DNA from: Alteromonadaceae bacterium XY-R5
GTDB taxonomy: Bacteria > Pseudomonadota > Gammaproteobacteria > Enterobacterales > Alteromonadaceae
Assembly (NCBI GenBank): GCA_001660395.1
Contig: LXWE01000002.1
Location: 310,001 to 374,000, forward strand
Length of the DNA: 64,000 bases
Direction of reading: 5' to 3'
Position numbers and translations under genes: made by a program. The notes beneath the pieces are model-generated. The model was not told the origin of the DNA and searched no databases. It saw nothing but the letters and a program-made list of their open reading frames with translations. The first letter of the stretch is position 1. Each line of letters opens with the position of its first letter. Shown here piece after piece: positions 17,783 to 26,913 of the stretch.

Positions 17783-19339
17783 ATGACTCGACGTGAACTG
17801 AAACCCGTAAATTACGTAGCCTACGGTCTGAATGACATTTTGGGTGCAGGCTCGATGGCAGTGATCAGTGGATGGATCCTGTTCTTCTATACCACCTTTT
17901 GTGGTTTATCGGCGGTGCAGGCCGCCTCCATCTTTGCCATCGCCCGCATTCTGGATGCGGTGGCCAGCCCGTTAATCGGCCATATCTCCGACGGGCTGGG
18001 CAAAACCCGTATCGGCCAGCGCTTTGGCCGCCGTCGGGTGTTTCTGTTGTTCTCCATCCCTTTGCTGCCCAGCTTTGCCCTGATGTGGGTGAGCGGGCAG
18101 GCTTATCTGTACTATTTAGTCACTTATGTGTTCTTTGAACTGGTTTATGCGGCGGTGATCATTCCCTATGAAACCCTGGCCGCAGAGATGACAGATGACT
18201 ATAAGAAGAAAGCCAAGCTGGCCGGGGCGCGTATCTTAACCGGACAAATTTCGGCCATTTTCGCCGGCATTCTGCCGAGCTGGATCGTGAGCATAGTGGG
18301 CGGTAAAGAATCGGCTTCTACGTTTCTGATCATGGGCGCGATTTTCTCCGCTGTGTTTATGCTGGTGGTGTTTATTGTCTGGAACTTTACCTGGGAGCGG
18401 GAAACCCAGCCTGAGGCCGAAGTCAGCACCAGTAAAGACAACTGGAGTGTGGCAGGTACCTTAAAAACCTTGTTTTTAAACCTGACTTCAACCCTGCGTA
18501 TCCGCGCCTTCCGCCTGCATTTGGGCATGTATCTGGGCGGTTATATCAGTCAGGATATTTTCAACGCCGCTTTTACTTACTTTGTGGTGTTCGCCATTGG
18601 CGGGTCGGTGGTGATTGCGTCTGAAATGATGGCGGTAACCTACATTGCCCAGCTAGTCGCTGTGGCGATAGCTATCCCCATGGTGATGCGTTTTGGCCCC
18701 TCGCCAAGTTACCGCGTGGCCATCGGCTTTTATATGCTTGGGATTATTACTTTGCTGGCGCTGTTTTTCAGCGGTCAGGGCTTTGTGTATGCCTGGCTGG
18801 CAGGGGCGGTGATTCTGGCAGGCTTTGGCCGAGGTGCCTTGAACTATATTCCCTGGAATACCTACAACTATATGGCGGATGTGGATGAAATCGTCACCGC
18901 CCGTCGCCGCGAAGGCAGCTTTGCCGGGGTCATGACTTTTATCCGTAAAGCCACCCAGGCCGCTGCGGTGATGTTTGTGGGTATAGTGCTGGAGGCCGGT
19001 GGCTTTGTCTCAGGCGCCGACAGCCAGAGCGGCGATGCCATCACAACGATTGTGGCGACCCTGGCCATTGGCCCGCTGGTGGTGTTAACCCTGGGCTTTT
19101 GGGTATCGACCAAATTCCGTTTGAACAAAGACACCCACGAAGTACTGATGGCGGAAATTGCCCGTTTTAAACAGGGGCAAACCAGTGCGACTTCTCCATT
19201 GCATCAGGAAATAGTGGAAGACCTGTCTGGCTGGAAATACGACCAGCTATGGGGGAACAACAGCGTGGGAAAGGCCGATGATGCCGCGCAGGTTGGCAGT
19301 GCCGATGTGGCGCTGGCAGGGCATAAAGGCAAACACTAA
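17783..19339 (+). CDS. GPH/MFS-family permease for unsaturated pectin oligomers (RhiT-like)
   Basis: This 518-residue transporter has about 12 membrane helices and the glycoside-pentoside-hexuronide symporter layout. The helix 1 region is NDILGAGSMAVISGWILFFY. The loop after helix 2 reads ARILDAVASPLIGHISDGLG, then GRRRVFLL. The later motif MADVDEIVTARRREGSFAG (about 364-382) matches the conserved Y-M-x-D-x-x-E-x-x-T-x-x-R-R-E-G of this family. ATG 17783 is preferred to GTG 17780, with AGGGA upstream. Its position after GH105 makes rhamnogalacturonide import the best guess, cation-coupled. The substrate is inferred from context only. Confidence 0.85.
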   Translation: MTRRELKPVNYVAYGLNDILGAGSMAVISGWILFFYTTFCGLSAVQAASIFAIARILDAVASPLIGHISDGLGKTRIGQRFGRRRVFLLFSIPLLPSFALMWVSGQAYLYYLVTYVFFELVYAAVIIPYETLAAEMTDDYKKKAKLAGARILTGQISAIFAGILPSWIVSIVGGKESASTFLIMGAIFSAVFMLVVFIVWNFTWERETQPEAEVSTSKDNWSVAGTLKTLFLNLTSTLRIRAFRLHLGMYLGGYISQDIFNAAFTYFVVFAIGGSVVIASEMMAVTYIAQLVAVAIAIPMVMRFGPSPSYRVAIGFYMLGIITLLALFFSGQGFVYAWLAGAVILAGFGRGALNYIPWNTYNYMADVDEIVTARRREGSFAGVMTFIRKATQAAAVMFVGIVLEAGGFVSGADSQSGDAITTIVATLAIGPLVVLTLGFWVSTKFRLNKDTHEVLMAEIARFKQGQTSATSPLHQEIVEDLSGWKYDQLWGNNSVGKADDAAQVGSADVALAGHKGKH

Positions 19340-19351
19340 CAGGAAAGTAGT

Positions 19352-20698
19352 ATGACGTATTCCGCATGTATTCGTTTGGGCGCAGCATTAACTTGTTTGT
19401 TGACCAGTGCTTTTGTCTTCGCCGACAGCCCGGCCAAGCCGATTCCGAAGCGCTGGGTGGATGCCGATACCGGCCACCTGGTGGTGCGCTTATCGGAAGA
19501 ATCTGGCTCGCGCTCACTGTATTTTCACCAGAATGCCTATACCGCAGAGGGTGACAAAATGGTGCTGTCGTTAGACAGCCCCAAAGGTGTTGCTGTGGTG
19601 GATTTACGTGATTTCAGCGTCAAGCGTTTGTACTCCCATCCGGATATGAATGTGTTGTTTGTGGGCCAGAAAAGCCGCGATGTGTATCTGACCCAAATCG
19701 CCCCGGATGATGAGGGCAATACGGTTTATCCTTCGAATGAATTGCAGGCACCGACCAACATTCTGGCGGTGAATCTGGACACCGGCAAGGTGCGTGAGGT
19801 TGCCACCATTGATGGCGGTAAAATTCATTCCATCAACAGCGATGAAACCCTGCTGATTGGCGCTTATGCTGAGCAGGCCCATAACCTCGAAACCGGTCCA
19901 CGGGATAAACGCTTTGAAGCCAAATACGAAGCGTTAGGCCCGGACGGAAAGCCCCTGAGTTTTGCCGATGCCAAAGAAGTGCGCATGGATGAGCGGCTGG
20001 AAATGGGCATTCCGATGGAAATCTTTACCATCAACCTGAAAACCGGCGAGCGTAAGGTGATCCATCAGGCCACCGACTGGCTTAACCATGTGCAGTTTTC
20101 TCCGGTTGACCCCAATCAAATCATGTTTGCCCACGAAGGCCCCTGGCACAAGGTAGACCGTATCTGGACCACAGATACCAAGGGCACTAAGCCTAGGAAA
20201 ATTCATACCCGCAGCATGAACATGGAAATTGCCGGGCATGAGTTTTTTGGTTTTGATGGCGAGCAGATTTTCTATGACCTACAAACACCCAGAGGCCAGG
20301 ATTTCTGGCTGGCCAGCTATAACCTGAAGACGGGGGAGCGCGTCTGGCGACATATGGATAGAGACGAATGGTCGGTGCATTTTAACGTCTCGCGCGACGG
20401 CAAGCTGTTTGCCGGCGACGGCGGCGACAGTGAAATGGTGGCCCGCGCCCAAAACGGCAAATGGATTTATCTGTTTCGTGATGATCCGGTGAAAGACGTG
20501 GCTGGCATCCATGCCCGCGACAGCGCCAGCCTCATCAAACCCTCGGTACTGCGCGCAGAAAAGCTGGTGAACATGCAGCAGCACGATTACCGTTTAGAGC
20601 CAAATGTTACCTTTACCCCGGATGGTAAATGGGTGGTGTTCCGCTCCAATATGCACGGCCCAGTGCACACCTACGCGGTGAAAGTTGCGAAGGAATAA
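19352..20698 (+). CDS. Oligogalacturonate lyase, PL22, with signal peptide
   Basis: This 448-residue seven-bladed beta-propeller lyase splits short (often unsaturated) oligogalacturonides to monomers. Family landmarks are RWVDADTGHLVVRLS near the start, FYFHQ-type LYFHQNAYTAEGDKMV, NHVQFSPVDPNQIMFAHEGPW with the catalytic/metal His region, AGHEFFGFDGEQIFYDLQ and DEWSVHFNVSRDG. Unusually for a textbook cytoplasmic Ogl, it starts with a clear Sec signal (CIRLGAALTCLLTSAFVFA, cleavage about residue 24). This suggests periplasmic action before or beside the permease. AGGAAAG precedes the ATG. It is the last gene of the operon. Confidence 0.92.
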   Translation: MTYSACIRLGAALTCLLTSAFVFADSPAKPIPKRWVDADTGHLVVRLSEESGSRSLYFHQNAYTAEGDKMVLSLDSPKGVAVVDLRDFSVKRLYSHPDMNVLFVGQKSRDVYLTQIAPDDEGNTVYPSNELQAPTNILAVNLDTGKVREVATIDGGKIHSINSDETLLIGAYAEQAHNLETGPRDKRFEAKYEALGPDGKPLSFADAKEVRMDERLEMGIPMEIFTINLKTGERKVIHQATDWLNHVQFSPVDPNQIMFAHEGPWHKVDRIWTTDTKGTKPRKIHTRSMNMEIAGHEFFGFDGEQIFYDLQTPRGQDFWLASYNLKTGERVWRHMDRDEWSVHFNVSRDGKLFAGDGGDSEMVARAQNGKWIYLFRDDPVKDVAGIHARDSASLIKPSVLRAEKLVNMQQHDYRLEPNVTFTPDGKWVVFRSNMHGPVHTYAVKVAKE

Positions 20699-20978
20699 TC
20701 TTCGTTTGGCCCAGAGAAGACTATTAGCCGGGCCGCTTTAACATCAGCGGTTATGTATTCACTTAATTCATCTCTTCTCTTTATTCGCTAATAAAACCTT
20801 GTGGTCAGAATCTGAACTATTCTGCTTGAGTCGGTGGGAATTAGACGTTATAACCGAACCTCTGAAGGTAGATTAATTACTCGTTCGCTTATGGATATAG
20901 CGCGCATATCGACCTAAGACTGCATTGCAGAAGCAAGTTTCGCTTAATTTTACCGACACATGTTTAAGAGAATCACGG

Positions 20979-21314
20979 ATGATTAAAACGTTAACGCATT
21001 ATGTTCCGCCTTTAGTTATCGCTGCCTTGGCGATGTATTTCGCGCCTGAGTTGAAGGGAATACTCGATACTCAGCTTACGCGCTGGACGATCAAACAAAT
21101 TGACGCATCATCTGTTGATGTCATCTGTAAAAATTCATTTTGCGAGGTAGAGGCGGCGGTAAAAGACACGTCTTATCGTTTTCTATTTAACGATAGGCAG
21201 CAGCTTTCCAGCCAGGTGGCAAAGTTAAATAAGATTATAGAAACATGGCCCAATAGTAAGGGCGAGTGTCGCGCCTACACGCATCAACAAGATTCTGTGA
21301 TTTGTTATCTGTGA
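20979..21314 (+). CDS. Hypothetical small membrane-anchored protein
   Basis: This is a 111-residue protein of unrecognised family. One N-terminal hydrophobic helix (HYVPPLVIAALAMYFAP) is followed by about 85 residues likely in the periplasm. These carry four Cys (DVICKNSFCEVEA, then GECRAYTHQQDSVICYL), which suggests two disulfides. ATG 20979 is chosen over the upstream TTG 20925, since the extra stretch is polar and would hide the anchor. It is the first of four consecutive orphan genes. Confidence 0.5.
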   Translation: MIKTLTHYVPPLVIAALAMYFAPELKGILDTQLTRWTIKQIDASSVDVICKNSFCEVEAAVKDTSYRFLFNDRQQLSSQVAKLNKIIETWPNSKGECRAYTHQQDSVICYL

Positions 21315-21365
21315 GTGATAAGCCAGAGCAGACATGAATAAAAGCGTATTGATTAGAGGGGCACT

Positions 21366-21635
21366 GTGACATTTTTAGATCACCCCATCATTCTGTTGAT
21401 GGTGGCAATTTTCAGCTTTCCCATTTATCGCATTTTTGCCAAAGTGTTTTTTGGCGACAAGTACGAAGACTTAGGCGAAACGTTTAAATATCTGACCACC
21501 CCTAACTGGATGTCTCTGTTCAAAGGGAATTACTGGGAGGATCTGGATTCGACCTTCAAATTTTATGTATTCATTGCCTTATGTTTTGGCTGGGCAGCGG
21601 CAATTACTGAGTGCCTTGCGCGCTATATCCTGTAA
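21366..21635 (+). CDS. Hypothetical membrane protein, 89 aa
   Basis: The frame starts with GTG at 21366 behind AGAGGGG. It encodes two hydrophobic helices (HPIILLMVAIFSFPIYRIFAKVF and FYVFIALCFGWAAAITECLA) separated by a polar 40-residue loop with a repeated pattern (YEDLGETFKYL and WEDLDSTFKFY). I recognise no family. It lies 51 bases after the previous orphan gene and 12 before the next, so co-transcription is likely. Confidence 0.55.
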   Translation: MTFLDHPIILLMVAIFSFPIYRIFAKVFFGDKYEDLGETFKYLTTPNWMSLFKGNYWEDLDSTFKFYVFIALCFGWAAAITECLARYIL

Positions 21636-21647
21636 GGAAAATCCTGA

Positions 21648-22052
21648 ATGAGATATTTGTACCTGATGAAACACCTATTGGCTGCTTTTGGCGTTTTATA
21701 TTGTTCAGTGACATACGCAGCAAAACCGCCAGATTGGGTTGATCAGGAAGCGGCAGCCCTTTTTGCCAAGGCTGCATTAATTGAATGGTCTAACGCTACT
21801 TATCCGGCACTAGAGCGTAAATGGCTAACGTCTACGCCTGTCATCGATGCGCGAGAAGCAAGTGATGGACAGCGCTTTATTCAGGTTGTCTATCCAAGTG
21901 ATAATGGCTGTTATGTGGTCATATTGATCTTGAATACTGACAACTATATTGAGGTATTCGCACGTTCTGCGACTATTGAAACGGCCGATGAGATTGTTGA
22001 GCGATTCATGCTTCCTTCTTTTGATCCTTTAACCTTACTGGAAGAGGGATAA
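21648..22052 (+). CDS. Hypothetical exported protein, 134 aa
   Basis: A signal peptide (LMKHLLAAFGVLYCSVTYA) is followed by about 110 residues with no recognised domain. AAGGAA lies seven bases before ATG 21648. An internal ATG at 21666 would also leave the signal intact. The two visible Cys are one in the signal region and one in SDNGCYVV. It is probably co-transcribed with the small membrane protein just upstream. Confidence 0.55.
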   Translation: MRYLYLMKHLLAAFGVLYCSVTYAAKPPDWVDQEAAALFAKAALIEWSNATYPALERKWLTSTPVIDAREASDGQRFIQVVYPSDNGCYVVILILNTDNYIEVFARSATIETADEIVERFMLPSFDPLTLLEEG

Positions 22053-22194
22053 ATTATTTAATAAAGTCAGCCTCTTAAGTAGAGTATAGGTTGGCGTGGG
22101 TGAAACAGGTCGTATATTCACCGTAACCCCAAAAAGGAATTGGATTGTTTAAGGTGCTTGGCCTTTGAACAAGTAGCAGGGAGTAAAGATTAAT

Positions 22195-22935
22195 ATGCCG
22201 ATATTTATTTTATCACTTATCATTCAGGTCGCGTTTATCGTGCATATCGTTAAAAGTGGCCGCAATACAATGTGGATTTGGATTGTGCTGATGCTGCCTT
22301 TAGCGGGCTCTATCGCATATTTTGTGGTGGAGATTTTCCCTGAATTTTCTAATGGCAAAACGGGACGAGCTGCGGGGCGAAAGCTTCGGGATGTCGTAAA
22401 CCCAAATCGGAACATCAATCAGGCTGCTGAAAATTACTCCATCTCTGATACCGTCGAAAATTCTATGCGGTTAGCGCAGGAGTGTTTTAACAAAGGTTTG
22501 TATGAAGATGCGAAACGACTCTACGAAAAGTCTTTGAGCGGCATGTATGCCAATGATCCTGAATTGTTGGTGGGCTTAGCCAATGCAGAATTTATGCTTG
22601 AGCAGTATTCGTCTAGCAAAGCTCATTTGGACAAAGTGATGGAATCTAATCCGGACTATAAAAATCAGGATGCGCATTTACTTTATGCGCGCACTTTAGA
22701 ACAGTTAAATCAGGTATCTGCAGCATTTCATGAGTTCGAGGTTTTACATAGTTACTACTCTGGACCAGAAGCTTCTTATTACTACGCCAGGTTTCTGAAA
22801 TCCCAAAATCAGCGAGAGAATGCCCAGAAAATCTTGTTGGCGATTCTTGATAAAGCGAGTAAATCCAGTCGTCACTATAGTGTTTTGCATAAAGATATCC
22901 TTAGATTGACGAAAAGTGAGTTACAAAAGAATTAG
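22195..22935 (+). CDS. Membrane-anchored TPR protein with PLDc_N-like N-terminus
   Basis: The 246-residue protein starts with two hydrophobic helices (IFILSLIIQVAFIVHIVKSGR and MWIWIVLMLPLAGSIAYFVVEIF). Their spacing and R-N-T-M-W-I-W linker resemble the PLDc_N two-helix module. Residues 85-235 form about four helical repeats of TPR type (for example AQECFNKGLYEDAKRLYEKS and LLVGLANAEFMLEQYSSSKAHL). TPRs bind partner proteins, so a scaffold at the inner membrane is likely. No partner is evident among the neighbours. Confidence 0.68.
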   Translation: MPIFILSLIIQVAFIVHIVKSGRNTMWIWIVLMLPLAGSIAYFVVEIFPEFSNGKTGRAAGRKLRDVVNPNRNINQAAENYSISDTVENSMRLAQECFNKGLYEDAKRLYEKSLSGMYANDPELLVGLANAEFMLEQYSSSKAHLDKVMESNPDYKNQDAHLLYARTLEQLNQVSAAFHEFEVLHSYYSGPEASYYYARFLKSQNQRENAQKILLAILDKASKSSRHYSVLHKDILRLTKSELQKN

Positions 22936-23098
22936 GGTAGTGACCTGACATGGTTATTTGAAACATCGTCAATGTGTCTCGCATCTATGCCTCGACCAGC
23001 CTACTAATTTTGTCGATAAATCGTCATTCAGATTCTGGCAATAGAGAGTAGAGTAGGGCTGGAATTTTCCCTTATACAACACGGATTATGGAGACAGT

Positions 23099-23491
23099 AT
23101 GTTTAGTCATGTGATGGTAGGTTCAAATGATATCGAAGCGTCTAAGCGCTTTTACGATGCGGTATTGGGTGTGTTGGGCGCCAAAGAGGGGTTTCTTACT
23201 CAATCGGATACAGGCATCAAGCGCGTATTTTACCGTCATAATGGCAGTGCCTTTGGTGTCGGAGAGCCATTAAATGGCGAGCCAGCCACTTATGCAAATG
23301 GCGGCACAATAGGATTTACCTGTGACTCAGAAGAGCAAGTAAATAAGTTTCATGAGCTTGCCCTGGAAATGGGGGGCGTTTCTATCGAAAACCCGCCAGG
23401 TATGCGCGAAGGAGCAATGGGCAAAATGTATCTGGCCTATGTGCGTGACCCGGATGGCAACAAACTCTGTGCTATTTATCGTCCGGCCTAA
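23099..23491 (+). CDS. VOC (glyoxalase/dioxygenase fold) protein
   Basis: This 130-residue single VOC module starts MFSHVMVGSNDIEASKRFYDAVLGVLG and ends YVRDPDGNKLCAIYR, both standard for the family. Metal ligands at the usual places look like His4 and a Glu/Asp near the C-terminus. Such stand-alone proteins include glutathione-dependent lyases and antibiotic-resistance relatives, and the substrate here is unknown. It is monocistronic, with a strong terminator 20 bases downstream. Confidence 0.78.
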   Translation: MFSHVMVGSNDIEASKRFYDAVLGVLGAKEGFLTQSDTGIKRVFYRHNGSAFGVGEPLNGEPATYANGGTIGFTCDSEEQVNKFHELALEMGGVSIENPPGMREGAMGKMYLAYVRDPDGNKLCAIYRPA

Positions 23492-23510
23492 GCCGTATCT
23501 CTTTTCAGTT

Positions 23511-23539
23511 AAGCCTGTTTATCTAAGCTAAACAGGCTT
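23511..23539 (+). terminator. Rho-independent terminator after VOC gene
   Basis: An 11-bp stem (AAGCCTGTTTA / TAAACAGGCTT) with a 7-base loop is followed by further T residues. Confidence 0.9.
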
Positions 23540-23707
23540 TTTCCGCTTCTGTGGCGGTTAGATTTCTTTGTACTCCACCAGGCTTTCTATCTTTCTATTG
23601 TGTTTTAGCCCACTGATTAGCCTACGAATTTTGTAACATTCTTAGCCTTGACCAGTTGTCTGATTTTTCAGCAGGATAGTGTTTGGTATTCAGGAAAGAG
23701 CGTTGTG

Positions 23708-24973
23708 ATGCAAAGAAGAGAGTTTGGATATGTGATCAGTCTGCTATTACTGGTGTGTGCGGGCCGGGCGCTGGCCAACGAGGTAACAACGGCACTGAGT
23801 AAAGATGCGGGGCAGCACTGGTCAGTGACTTATACGGCAGAAAAGCCGGTGACGCGTTTAGCGTTTGCGCGCAGTCCGGATGATTCTCGCACACGTCGCT
23901 GGCAGCCGTTTACGGATGCCTTTGTTGTCAGATATTTCGATGGCCAGGAGTACATTGAACGTACAGATGGTGCGGCGTTTACCTCGGTTTCCTTGCATTT
24001 AACCCCTACCTATATTCCCTTACCCAAAGACTATGCGCCATTTTCGCCCTTTTCCGATGGCGGTATGCTGCTTCATTCGGGCCGCTTTTTTGCCTGTGCC
24101 GAGGCTTGTGATAGCGCAACTCAAACCTGGGCGTTTACGCTTTCGGTACCTGCTAACGAAAGCATTATTGTTAGCGGCAAAGGTTATCAAGAAACGGCTG
24201 GATGGGAAGATACGGACAGTGGCCAGACGGTATATGTGGGCACAGCAAACCCCATAGCCGATAGTCATTTTGTCAGCATTATCGACCAGCAATTGCCTGC
24301 TGAATTAAGCCAACTGATTGCAGCCAAACTGCCTGAGCTGATGGCGAAATTTGCGGCCCAACTGGGTGAACTGGCATTTCGACCGACCTTATTTGCCTCA
24401 TACAGCGATACTGATGACGGGCGTTATGGTCATCAGGGCGGTGTATTACCTGGCCAGGTATTTATGCACTGGTACGGCAAGCCCGCCATTGCTCAGCTGG
24501 ATAGTCAGGCGGTGTACTGGTTTTTTGCCCATGAAGTGGCGCACTTGTTTCAGCGCGAGGCCGCGCAAATTGAAATACCTGCCGATGCCTGGGTGCATGA
24601 AGGTGTCGCCGAATTTTTCGCAGGGCAAATGGCGGATAAAGGCTATTTCGGTGACAAGCTGGTTCAGGCAAAATTAAGGTGTCGGCAAGGCCTGCAAGGT
24701 TTCAATGATTATGCCCAAGCCTCCCAGCGCAACTCGCAATTACACTACAGTTGCGGTGTAGTCTTAATGAACGCCATCAATGCGGACCTGCTGGCCACAA
24801 GCGATAAAACCTTGTTTGATGTGTGGAAGGCCTTTAACGCTAGTGTGATGGCAGGAGCAACGCCTTCGGCACAGAGCTTTGTTGCTACCCTGAGACCTTA
24901 TCTGTCAGCGCCAATGCAGGCACGTATTGAGGATTTCGCTACCCGCGGCAGAATCGATTGGCTCATGGAGTAA
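23708..24973 (+). CDS. Exported gluzincin-type zinc metallopeptidase, unassigned family
   Basis: This 421-residue protein has a signal peptide (REFGYVISLLLLVCAGRALA, starting at ATG 23708 rather than the TTG 60 bases upstream). The C-terminal half carries HEVAH (275-279), then 18 residues and Glu298 in WVHEGVAEFFAG. This is the zinc-binding and catalytic layout HExxH-x18-E of the gluzincins (M1 and M61-like peptidases). The N-terminal half (about 25-190) is beta-rich, like the M61 N-domain. It is much shorter than M1 or M61 enzymes and I do not recognise the exact family. Periplasmic or secreted protein cleavage is likely. It stands alone, convergent with the chemotaxis receptor gene. Confidence 0.7.
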   Translation: MQRREFGYVISLLLLVCAGRALANEVTTALSKDAGQHWSVTYTAEKPVTRLAFARSPDDSRTRRWQPFTDAFVVRYFDGQEYIERTDGAAFTSVSLHLTPTYIPLPKDYAPFSPFSDGGMLLHSGRFFACAEACDSATQTWAFTLSVPANESIIVSGKGYQETAGWEDTDSGQTVYVGTANPIADSHFVSIIDQQLPAELSQLIAAKLPELMAKFAAQLGELAFRPTLFASYSDTDDGRYGHQGGVLPGQVFMHWYGKPAIAQLDSQAVYWFFAHEVAHLFQREAAQIEIPADAWVHEGVAEFFAGQMADKGYFGDKLVQAKLRCRQGLQGFNDYAQASQRNSQLHYSCGVVLMNAINADLLATSDKTLFDVWKAFNASVMAGATPSAQSFVATLRPYLSAPMQARIEDFATRGRIDWLME

Positions 24974-24991
24974 GTGAGCAGAAGAGAGAAA

Positions 24992-25016
24992 AAACGCAGG
25001 CTTTTGGCCCGCGTTT
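24992..25016 (-). terminator. Terminator of the chemotaxis receptor gene
   Basis: AAACGCAGGC pairs with GCCCGCGTTT (one G-T pair) around TTTTG. Read on the minus strand, the stem ends in a run of T, as expected downstream of the receptor gene. Confidence 0.75.
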
Positions 25017-25045
25017 CGTCAGGCGCCACCTTCTGCCTCAAGGGA

Positions 25046-26668
25046 TTAGGCGACTTTAAACTGATTGGTCAGGTTATTCAGCTGATCAGCCAGTTTGGCT
25101 AGTTCATCACTGGCATGGTGGGTTTGCTGAGCGCCCGCCATCACTGCATCGCCCAGTTGTTTTACAGCGCGCAGATTGTTATCCACTTCACCTGCTACCG
25201 TCGATTGTTCTTCAGATGACGCCGCTACGGCAATGTTTTGCTGATTGATCCGTGCTACCGCCTGGGTGATTTGACGCAGAGCATCACCTGCTAAACTGGC
25301 TTTATCCAGGCTTTGCTGGGCCAGTGACTGACTGCCTTGCATGGCGTTTACCGTGTATTGCGTATCGTGTTGTACTTTGTCGATGGTGGCTTCGATTTCT
25401 TTGGTGGACTCCTGAGTGCGATGGGCGAGGGCCCGCACTTCATCAGCAACCACTGCAAAGCCTCGTCCCGATTCACCGGCACGAGCGGCTTCAATCGCCG
25501 CATTTAACGCTAGCAAGTTGGTTTGGTCGGCAATGCCACGGATCACATCCAACACATTGACGATGGAATTCACATTGATAGCCAGATTGTTAACGCCATC
25601 CGAGGTGGTTTTCAGGTCCTGCACCAGGCCATTGATAATGGTGATTGTATCTTCAACCTGCTGTTGCCCTTTGTTGGCGGTATCATTGGCCTGAGAAGAA
25701 TCGTGAGAGGTTGCCGCAGCATTTGAGGCCACTTCTTCAATCGCCGCACTTAGCTGAGACACCGCACTGCTGCCATGTTCGAGTTGTTCGCTTTGTTCAC
25801 TGATGCGCTGGCTTGCGTCCTGTGTCACCAGACTGAGTTCTTCTGATGCCGTGGCTAACTGACCTGAGGATGCCTGGATCATGTTTACCGTTTGGCGCAA
25901 GTTATCCTGCATCGAGGCCAGGGCGCTGACCAGTTTGGCGGTTTCATCTCTGCCGCGATCACCAAAATTATTACTTAGGTTGCCCGCCGCAATGCTATTG
26001 GCGACGCGTAATGCGCGTTGCATGGGTTTGGTCAGGCTGCGGGTAAAACGCCAGGCAAACACCACCACCAGGGTAATAGTCAGTACCAGAATGCCAATGG
26101 TTAACCAAAGTGACTGGCGATACACGTCATTAGCCTGGATTTCGCTGTCGTTAATACGTTGTTGCTGAAAGGCAACTAACGCCGAAATTTGTTTGGCCAG
26201 ATCATCACGCAGTACTTTCATTCGGCCTTCCTGCAAGTCCATGACGCTCTGTTCTTCACCCTTATCCAACAACTGCATCAGTTGCTGTTGCAAACGAATA
26301 AATTCATCAATGCCTGCGGTGATTTCGGTAAGCAGAGATTTGGCCTGCTGTGCGTGGGCGAGTTGCTGCATACGCGCCAGCGCATCCTGAAGGGCGGTGC
26401 CAGCGTTGGCTAACTGCTTTTTGTAATCGTCTCTGCGTTTACCGGTAGTTTCGAGGATATTGGCGTTTTGCAGACGAAAATTAAAAAATTCAGCGCGGAT
26501 GGTAAGAATAGTTTCTAATGCGGGTGAGCGATGTTGGGCGATGGTGCGGATTTCACTGTTGAGATAATTCAGTCTGAACAACGAGACTAAACCAATGATT
26601 AAGACCAACACGCCCAGAATTCCAAATGCCAGGGCTGATCTGGCACCTATGCGAAGGTTGCGTAACAT
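25046..26668 (-). CDS. Methyl-accepting chemotaxis protein (4HB-HAMP-MA)
   Basis: This 540-residue receptor has membrane helix 1 (about 10-30), a periplasmic four-helix-bundle sensor (about 35-185), membrane helix 2 (about 188-208), HAMP (about 210-262) and a long signalling hairpin. The conserved tip is [20 protein letters not shown], followed by [18 protein letters not shown], which contacts CheA/CheW. No CheB/CheR tether motif is visible at the C-terminus. It lies downstream of the GH16/TonB receptor operon but beyond a terminator, so it is a separate transcript. A sensory link to polysaccharide use is possible but only positional. Confidence 0.92.
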   Translation of the reverse strand: MLRNLRIGARSALAFGILGVLVLIIGLVSLFRLNYLNSEIRTIAQHRSPALETILTIRAEFFNFRLQNANILETTGKRRDDYKKQLANAGTALQDALARMQQLAHAQQAKSLLTEITAGIDEFIRLQQQLMQLLDKGEEQSVMDLQEGRMKVLRDDLAKQISALVAFQQQRINDSEIQANDVYRQSLWLTIGILVLTITLVVVFAWRFTRSLTKPMQRALRVANSIAAGNLSNNFGDRGRDETAKLVSALASMQDNLRQTVNMIQASSGQLATASEELSLVTQDASQRISEQSEQLEHGSSAVSQLSAAIEEVASNAAATSHDSSQANDTANKGQQQVEDTITIINGLVQDLKTTSDGVNNLAINVNSIVNVLDVIRGIADQTNLLALNAAIEAARAGESGRGFAVVADEVRALAHRTQESTKEIEATIDKVQHDTQYTVNAMQGSQSLAQQSLDKASLAGDALRQITQAVARINQQNIAVAASSEEQSTVAGEVDNNLRAVKQLGDAVMAGAQQTHHASDELAKLADQLNNLTNQFKVA

Positions 26669-26862
26669 ACGACCACTCCTTGTATCGCATCCCCGAAAGG
26701 ATTGTTGTAATTGTCATACTAATTCTCACATTAGAAATAAGTTCTGGCAATTACCCAATGGCCATTTTCGATAAATTTACCAATCTAAATCATTGAAATA
26801 ATTACATTTAGGTAAAATTAATAAGCGTAAATTGTTAATTGTTGAGTGGGGAAGGGAAAAAG

Positions 26863-26886
26863 GCCAGTCAGACGAAGCTGACTGGC
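26863..26886 (-). terminator. Terminator of the GH16-TonB receptor operon
   Basis: A 9-bp stem (GCCAGTCAG / CTGACTGGC) with a 6-base loop is followed on the minus strand by CTTTTTCCC. It lies 28 bases after the receptor stop. Confidence 0.88.
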
Positions 26887-26913
26887 ACAAGACTGGTAGA
26901 CACTACCATGGAA

